DNA from: Bolinopsis microptera
Lineage: Eukaryota; Ctenophora; Tentaculata; Lobata; Bolinopsidae
DNA: 64,000 bases
NCBI RefSeq assembly: GCF_026151205.1
Contig: NC_087084.1
Location: forward strand, 12,117,453 to 12,181,452
Direction of reading: 5' to 3'
Part shown: one piece after another, positions 57,448 to 64,000 of the stretch
Numbering within the stretch: position 1 is the first letter of the stretch
Layout: every line of letters begins with the position of its first letter
Notes under the pieces: generated by a model
The model's input: only the letters and a program-made list of their open reading frames with translations
What the model was told of the DNA's origin: nothing
Database searches by the model: none
Position numbers and translations under genes: made by a program

Positions 57448-59330
57448 ACGAATTTCATGCGTAATGTAAAAGACAAATATATATGCGGTGTAGTATACTT
57501 ATATACAATAGTGTACACTACTCATAGACAAGTGTGCTCTGCAGCATAATTACTTTGTGCATGTGTAGCTGTAAAACAAGCTAAATATTATTTTATTTTA
57601 TAATTTAAGTTAGATATTTTCATTGGAGACGACTATTCCTTAGAATCGTTTGATTATGGAGTTGATAAATAAATTATGCGACTCATCTGATACGTTACTA
57701 TATTTCTCCTTAGGTTGTTTAAATTGAGTTTTTCAGAAAATTAAATAACTGCAGATATTCACGTATCCAACATGAACATTGAGGCTGATGTAAAAACTGT
57801 AAACTACATTAGGGCTTATGTAAAGTTGCTATGTAACTCCATTTTAGCATGTAAATACCCATTACGAGAATCATATTATACCATATTGTGTAACGAGATT
57901 ACTGAAATGAGCTGAGAATTGTATCAGGCTAAATCTGATTGCTATTGAGTGTTCTAACTTTATAACCTCATTTTGTAGCTCCCATCTTACAGTCCAGATG
58001 AAGGTGAGAATGAAAATTGAACAATTTTTACCCATCTATTTGTCAAACAAGTATAGTTTCTACTGGCCTTGTTAGTAGACATTTACACTCATGGATCCGT
58101 CCCTCAGACTAAACTTGTGTCTGTAACTAATGTTTAGGACTTTAGGAGGATACGACCATGACAGACTCAGTGAATCTAGGTACCCTCTAAGAGACAGGAC
58201 TGGATTGCCTCTCTAAAAGGACGTCATATGATGTTATAATACTATTTGTCATACAAATTTCCAGGACCACTGTCTAGAAGTGAGCAGACAGGCAAATGTC
58301 ATGTGCCAAGTGAGGGTTAGATGGGTAAAGGTAGTGCCGTGCAATTATTAGCTCTTGCAATTAGCTATTAATTAGCAATAATAGCTTATTATTGCATCTC
58401 ATTGTTCCTCCTCGTCGTTCCTTTTGTCTTGTAACCATGACATATATGGGTTTGTAGAATTACGGCTAATCCCAAACACACGGACTAATTCCTGCCCTCG
58501 GAATTTCCTGGTTTGCATGCTTTAGATTTTCATTTTATCCCATACTTTTCATCACCAAATAAATACTCACAACCAATCAAGAGATCTAAATAAAATGACA
58601 AGAATTCAACTAGAAAGTTAAGGAATGCCATCAGTAACATGAAAATAGATTCCCCGCATAGATCCCCTTGTCCACAGTCCACTTCACCCACACACCCACA
58701 CTGTGTGTCAAACATGTTGTGTTAACATTTCAGCCGTCACACTAACAGCACTGGCCACATATATCCTGCATTTAACCAATTACTCCGCTTTAATTAACCT
58801 TTAGAACATACGTAACAAGCAACATTCCGTGGCTTGACAAGTGAATTGGGCAGCCGAGTCAGCCGTGTTATAGAGTTGTAAGCTATTTTCAATGCTGGTG
58901 AGCGGGTTTCCTGGATTAGTACGTTGTTGGTGTCCGTGATTTTGTTAGTGAATTATGAACGTCAAGGAGTCGCGACTGTCGACACGTTTTGTTGCTTTAA
59001 TGTTGGGCTGACTCCACGTCGTGATGATAGATCATACTCTTTGTCTTTGATATTTGGGAGTTAAGTAGTATTGCAAGTTCGTGGTCTTTGTGATCTAGTC
59101 CTGACGACCTGACTGTGTGATTTGGTCGAATATCCTACTAATACCACCTACTACGTGATCCTACACGTGTTCCTACACCTACTACGTGATCCTAAACTTG
59201 TTGACCTAAAGCAAGATCCACATTCTAGTTCGACTCTAGCTCTACAGTATACACGTTATTGATCCTGGATCGTCCCGGCTGGAGAACTGGTCGGCTATTT
59301 ACCTGGTTCTCGAGGATCCTACCTGTTGTT
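57448..59330. other. Spacer; LINE 5' UTR at left, possible promoter at right
   Basis: No coding exon was recognised. The first one to two hundred bases should be the 5' UTR/internal promoter of the LINE. The right part holds repeated CCTACTACGTGATCCTA and CCTACACCTACTACGTGA words (59145-59195). Confidence 0.5.
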
Positions 59331-59784
59331 ATGAACCACTTCGTTGTAGGGGGTATGGCTCTATCAGGGGCCTCCGCTATCCTCTATGGTATTGTTAGAT
59401 ACGTTTCCAGTTTTGATAGCCAAATATCGGATAGTAGAGTCAGGGATAGCCGAGATACGGATCATGATATAGACCAGTGTGAATCTTATTCTGAGTGTTG
59501 CGAAACTTGTGATGAGACAACTTGTAGGTCCACAGAAGCTGAGTCAATGACGGAGGATGGAAATAATAAGTGTATCTGTGCAGTTCTCAGAAGTCTGGAA
59601 TGTACAGAAAATTCTGTTACACATGATAAGATAGATCCAGGGACAGTCAGTAAAGGTGAAAATGAGGAGGCATGGAGTGACTTCACTTCTACATTGTATG
59701 CTTTTGAGGGAGAGTTGGATCTGTCTGATGTGTCAGAGACTGAGGATCCTACTATTATAGAGGACGGAGAGTTCGCTTGTCAAG
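59331..59784 (+). CDS. Putative first exon of an unidentified membrane-anchored acidic protein
   Basis: From the ATG at 59331 a hydrophobic N-terminus (GGMALSGASAILYGIVRYV) would be a signal anchor. It is followed by a strongly acidic, Cys-rich region (CESYSECCETCDETTC) and more acidic sequence (DLSDVSETEDPTIIEDGEF). The frame runs on through a 21-bp repeat to 59990, but a donor (CAAG/GTAGTG) at 59784 is the more likely end, phase 1. Exons starting in phase 1 lie at about 61208 and 62249. The family is not recognised and the gene model is tentative. Confidence 0.45.
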
Positions 59785-59786
59785 GT

Positions 59787-59970
59787 AGTGCCAGGGTAAC
59801 GGGGTTTGTTGCCAGGGTAACGGGGTTCGTTGCCAGGGTAACGGGGGTTGTTGCCAGGGTAATGGGGTTTGTTGCCAGGGTAACGGGGTTTGTTGCCAGG
59901 GTAATGGGGGTTGTTGCCAGGGTAACGGGGGTTGTTGCTAGGGTAACGGGGGTTGTTGCCAGGGTTACGG
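59787..59970. repeat. 21-bp minisatellite (GCCAGGGTAACGGGGTTTGTT)n
   Basis: About nine units start three bases after the putative donor at 59784. Read in frame they would encode ARVTGFV repeats. Each unit contains AGGGTAACG, a donor-like word. Confidence 0.93.
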
Positions 59971-61207
59971 TTTTTTTTTTCTCATACTAAAATAACGTGG
60001 ATAATGGTTTTTTCCTCCCTGTCAAATGTAATTTCCAACAACACTCCTATTATTTTTTTTCAATAATAAGAAACTAGAATGTGTACAGACTACCCACCCA
60101 CACCCACTTAAAGGAAGAGTAATATGTTGAGTGTTAACCCAATATAAATATTCAACTAAATGGTATCCCTTTGAAGCACCTGTCAGCTGTGTTTGCCAGC
60201 GTGCAGCTGTGGTTAATTAACTTTAATTATCATAATGAGCAGAACTTGCTGAGGCCCCCCGGCCTTTAAGACATTTACACTGGTTCATAAGAAGTAACAT
60301 TGGGTTGTACAGGAAGTTTCCGATGTTGTGTTATGTTGGACAGTATAGAAAATCTAGTAAGAATGCACAACTCTATAATATAGTGAATAATATACAGTAA
60401 TGTATTATAGTAAACACAGTGTAGAGCTCTAGAAGCAAGACACTGGATTATAACAAATGTACATTACATGTGATTAAGTGTACCGTATGCAGTAGGGACC
60501 CATTGTACAATACACCGTATCTATATAATTACTGCACCACTGCTCACTGCTCATATCCTAGATGATTACAGTATGAATTTGAAGCAGCAACCTACAGTCT
60601 GCACGCTTCCGCAACACTTGCACTTTAACGTTTATTAGAAAAGATAAAGGAGTTATAGGAGAATGGTGACATCCTGCCCAAATGTACTTACAGAGAATAT
60701 CACCTAATTAATTAACTAATTAATTAACTAATTAGCAGTAGACACAGTGTTTTGTAACGTGTTCCAAGGAAAACATGGGTAAATTGGGTACTTACACTCA
60801 ATAACTCTTATCATTGGGAAAGCAGCGACTGGTTTAGCTACTCTAACTAAGATCACATTAACTTTAAAGCAGCAGTTGCTTTACAGTTACTGTAGTTTTG
60901 TTTAAAATGTGGCATAGCTTCGTAAATCCCGATTGTCTCAAATGAATCTGACAAGTTTTGTCCTAGAGAAACCTTTTAGTGATATCCGTATTTGTCATAA
61001 AACAAGCCTTCAAGCCTTCAAATATTTCTCACGGCTACATAACTCTTTCGTTGTTAAATTTCTTTAACTCTAACTCCGACGAGACAGCCAGCACGTGATG
61101 CTTTTGTTACGTACAAAAATAAAATACAATCATTATCTAAAATATTTCTTAACACGTGACGGCGTATTTTTAGGATCAAGTGCGAAATTCTCGAGCATAA
61201 CAATCAG

Positions 61208-61468
61208 ACAACAAACCGCATGCCATCATGGACTGGATCTCGGAAATGCTGACAGACCAGCCTGAAACTAAATCACCGACAGACGAACAAACAGACAAAC
61301 ACACAGACAAACAGACAGATAAACAGACTGGTTTGACAAGTAGGGGAGAGACGAACACGAGACACACTCAGACTGTTGGGCTGTATCGTAAGAACAAAGC
61401 TTGTCAGGTTTATACTAGCAAGAAGCGGAGTGATCTTAGTGCGTCAGAGCAGCTCATGATTATGCAAG
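61208..61468 (+). CDS. Putative internal or first exon (61-62 kb gene)
   Basis: The frame from about 61208 gives DWISEMLTDQPETKSPTDEQ, a run of TDKQ/TDKH units encoded by an ACAGACAA-type repeat (61288-61325), then KKRSDLSASEQLMIMQ up to a donor in phase 1 (ATGCAAG/GTTACC). The acceptor at 61207 has a poor pyrimidine tract; alternatively translation starts at the ATG at 61228. It joins in frame to the exon at 62249. It could belong with 59331-59784 or be the 3' part of the DZIP1-like gene, which also waits for a phase-1 exon. Confidence 0.4.
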
Positions 61469-62248
61469 GTTACCTAGTTACCTAGTTACCTAGTTACCTA
61501 GTTCATACTACTATAACTGATAGATCGTATCACTTCATGATTTATACACAATATTATTTCAATGTTAATACTACTATACATTTTCTGCTACTGTTCAATG
61601 GGGCCAAGTTCAGGGACATAGAGAAAAAATGGAAACGATTCGAATCTTGTAAAGTTCCAGCATAATATGTGCTATCATTATATAAGAAAATAAGATCGGC
61701 TCATTTTTTAAAGATTTAAGTTACCCTACCAATTCGTACTACCTGTCGCAGTTTCTACCAATCCATAGATATTTAGTTCCAAATATAAAATACCTGTCAC
61801 AGACCTTGGAATTTCTCCGACATGAGTCTATATCGAGCTCGTACCAACACTCAGACACCTGCTGGAACTCCCAGAACTTAAAAATATCAGCCACAAAAAC
61901 CTTCTTATTGCGTACCAGCTGGTATTTCTAGAACGCTTTGTGTTGGTTTTATAGCCGAGAATTAAAAGATCTCGGTACCATTACACTAATAATCTGCATT
62001 AATCGTCCATTGTTCGATATAATAGTACCTGTCTTGTTGACAAGTACTCTGAAAATCGGTTAAATCCAAATTTATTTTAGGAAAAATGCAATTAATTCTG
62101 GATAGGACATCGACTAAATCGTAAAAATGTGAAATTTGAAAATCATTTCTGCTATAACAGATTAAGATTGATATACATTGAATACTAAAAGACTATGATC
62201 AAATTGATGTGATAATAAATAATTATCTTTAACATGATATTATTTCAG

Positions 62249-62349
62249 GTATAGTGTCTAATCTAGGAGCGCTCAGAGATGAGAAACATGAGCACGACGA
62301 GTTACGACAAGAACAGCTTTCTGAGCTAGAGGGACAGTTCGAATTCAAG
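62249..62349 (+). CDS. Coiled-coil exon of the 61-62 kb gene
   Basis: A good acceptor (TATTTCAG) in phase 1 and a donor after AAG at 62349 (phase 0) enclose IVSNLGALRDEKHEHDELRQ and a further helix (LSELEGQFEFK). The heptad pattern suggests coiled coil. It splices in frame from the exon ending at 61468. A possible next exon begins at 62551, right after the (TTTG)n array. Confidence 0.5.
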
Positions 62350-62550
62350 GTTTGTTTTTTTTGTTTGTTTGTTTGTTTGTTTGTTTGTTTGTTTGTTTGT
62401 TTGTTTGTTTGTTTGTTTGTTTGTTTGTTTGTTTGTTTGTTTGTTTGTTTGTTTGTTTGTTTGTTTGTTTGTTTGTTTGTTTGTTTGTTTGTTTGTTTGT
62501 TTGTTTGTTTGTTTGTTTGTTTGTTTGTTTGTTTGTTTGTTTGTTTGTAG
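62350..62550. repeat. (TTTG)n microsatellite filling a putative short intron
   Basis: About 47 near-perfect TTTG units run from the donor at 62350 to TTTGTAG at 62550, so the whole putative 201-bp intron is array. The ORFs of repeated CLFV or NKQT across it are artefacts of the repeat. Confidence 0.97.
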
Positions 62551-62712
62551 CCCACTCCCAGTTTACCAATCCCTGTTTACACATCAAGGACTGGGGCAAA
62601 AAGAAATGACAATTCTTTTGCTCCTCCTATATGTTTTCTCCACAGCCGCCTCAATGTTAAGAAAATTGGCCGACTTTTAGACCAAATTCTTGGTATTAAT
62701 AGGGAATTTTGA
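62551..62712 (+). CDS. Possible terminal exon after the (TTTG)n intron
   Basis: In phase 0 after TTTGTAG the frame runs 53 codons (PTPSLPIPVYTSRTGAKRND, later RLNVKKIGRLLDQILGI) to a TGA. Length and phase allow it as last exon of the 62-kb gene, but the sequence to its right looks like eroded coding DNA, so it may be a transposon remnant. Confidence 0.25.
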   Translation, partial: PTPSLPIPVYTSRTGAKRNDNSFAPPICFLHSRLNVKKIGRLLDQILGINREF

Positions 62713-64000
62713 CAATTCCCATCGGACGTTAACATATTTGTAAGTTCCCTTGATATTTCATGCTCCAAATACGGGTTCTTTCGTCTACTCACAACTTTTC
62801 TCGGTGTTTAAAAAACATTTCCTCTGAAGTTCATTCCACCAAGATAGTATCAAGGTAGGAAACCTGCAGTGTTTCATCATGTTATCACAGATGTATCAGT
62901 GCCGACTAACTGTCTCTATTTACCACTAGAATTTTGTGAGAGTTCCCTCTTAGACATGATAGAGTTTAACACTGGTGGTGATGGGAATATTAGATCTTTA
63001 AATCTTCCCTGGGCCAACATTTTTAATTTTCAGCAAACGGAATTCTAATAGAAACCCTTGTTTCATTCGCATTCCATAACATTTTTTCACACAACCCCCC
63101 ATGGCCTTGATCTTAAACAATGTGAGCTGAATATTTCACTCCTTGTCCAATGAACACAGGGCCAGGGGTGGAGAATATCAGAAAAATGCTGAGAAATAGG
63201 ATCTCCACAAAAGCAATGAACCTTCAACGCCGGTAATACCTCACCAAGTTCATTATTTAACTAACAGCGTTTCCTCGTTACTGTCGGCAGGAAGAATCAG
63301 GTACTCTACCTGTCACTACACACATGTGTGTCACTGTATGTGGTGTTCCTACTACAGTAGATTTATATATCAGATATTGAATTCCGCGGTACAGTGTACG
63401 GCATATACCGGGTACATGCCGTTACAGTGTACGGCCTATACCGGGTACATGCCGTGTCCCACTTTCCCTGCAACATTCCGTGAAGGCTTTGAGAAAGCCA
63501 TGCCGCTTCTTTTGTTCATGGCACTGGCGAGAACTGAAAAGAAATAGCTGAGGTTTACTTTTCTGTTTATACCGGAATGCTTGTTATAGCTGATAGGTTC
63601 TAATTGGCAATATGATAGGTTCTAATTAGCGATATTATTAGTTGACGAGCCAGCATTTCTGTATAATATATTGGAGGAAAACAGGTTACTTTTTGAGGTA
63701 TTCAAAATAATACTCGCTGTTTTTTTGTTTTAAGGTTCTTTGGTATAATGAGGTGGTGATGTTTTATATCAGGGTATATCAGTTGGCAGGCTTCCAAATA
63801 CCCTTTTTTGCAGCCACCCTAGATATAGATCACGCACTAAAATGTCAACAATGTGATATGTGATCTTGTAGATAAACATTGTAAACGTAAACAATGAGGT
63901 GGTTAAACACCATTAACTATTATATTATACTTATTGTATCGGCAATGTGCTTATCAATTGGTAGTAACAACTAACATTAGATCGGAAAATAATTCACAAA
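62713..64000. other. Right-end sequence without a supported gene
   Basis: Only short ORFs. It includes a 34-bp direct duplication (TACAGTGTACGGCATATACC and GGGTACATGCCG, about 63390-63452) whose unit is partly palindromic. Confidence 0.5.

Noticed and set aside
59785-59990. Extension of the 59.3-kb exon as ARVTGFV repeats
   Set aside because: Comes from reading through the 21-bp minisatellite after a plausible splice donor.
62229-62680. Several ORFs of about 100 codons with NKQT or CLFV repeats
   Set aside because: All are translations of the (TTTG)n microsatellite in different frames.

Overview
This is an AT-rich, intron-rich animal nuclear genome window. There is no bacterial or organellar gene organisation. 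The host genes are split by GT-AG introns and the space between them is filled with non-LTR retrotransposons, MITE-like inverted-repeat elements and mini/microsatellites. A TRPM2-type channel with a NUDT9-homology tail, a ciliary DZIP1 gene and CR1/L2-like LINEs fit an early-branching invertebrate such as a cnidarian, but that assignment is only an inference.

Layout. (1) 84-18525, + strand: most of a TRPM2-like cation channel. I could chain 31 exons with matching splice phases, covering the TRPM homology region, S1-S6 with pore, TRP helix, coiled coil and a NUDT9-H domain with an eroded Nudix box. The 5' end lies outside the window. Its introns hold a Tigger-like MITE, a nested pair of MITEs and a 5'-truncated LINE beside a long heptamer array. 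(2) 18.8-23.8 kb: gene-free spacer rich in GC-rich palindromes. (3) 23853-24746, +: an unidentified multi-pass membrane protein. (4) 24.8-28.2 kb: spacer with minisatellites. (5) 28253-31276: an element-like block with perfect inverted termini and an 8-bp target duplication, enclosing a small ORF and a broken LINE. (6) 34091-41052, +: a DZIP1-like gene, 5' end not found. (7) 41448-46078, - strand: an unidentified coiled-coil, tail-anchored membrane protein. (8) 46.1-50.9 kb: no gene seen. (9) 50.9-57.5 kb, - strand: an intact two-ORF LINE. (10) 59331 onward, +: a tentative multi-exon gene that I do not recognise.

Most notable points. First, ORF1 of the intact LINE joins a coiled coil, an AlkB-type 2-oxoglutarate/Fe(II) oxygenase and an SGNH esterase; ORF2 carries two PHD-like zinc fingers, an APE endonuclease and a reverse transcriptase. 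Esterase and PHD domains are known in CR1-like LINEs; an AlkB domain in this position is the strongest candidate here for an undescribed system. Second, tandem duplications and short-unit arrays repeatedly start at or directly beside 5' splice sites, in about ten exons of several genes, and in places copy the donor itself. Third, the TRPM2-like gene combines a lost Nudix signature, a triplicated donor in that same region and an apparent reading-frame break before NUDT9-H.
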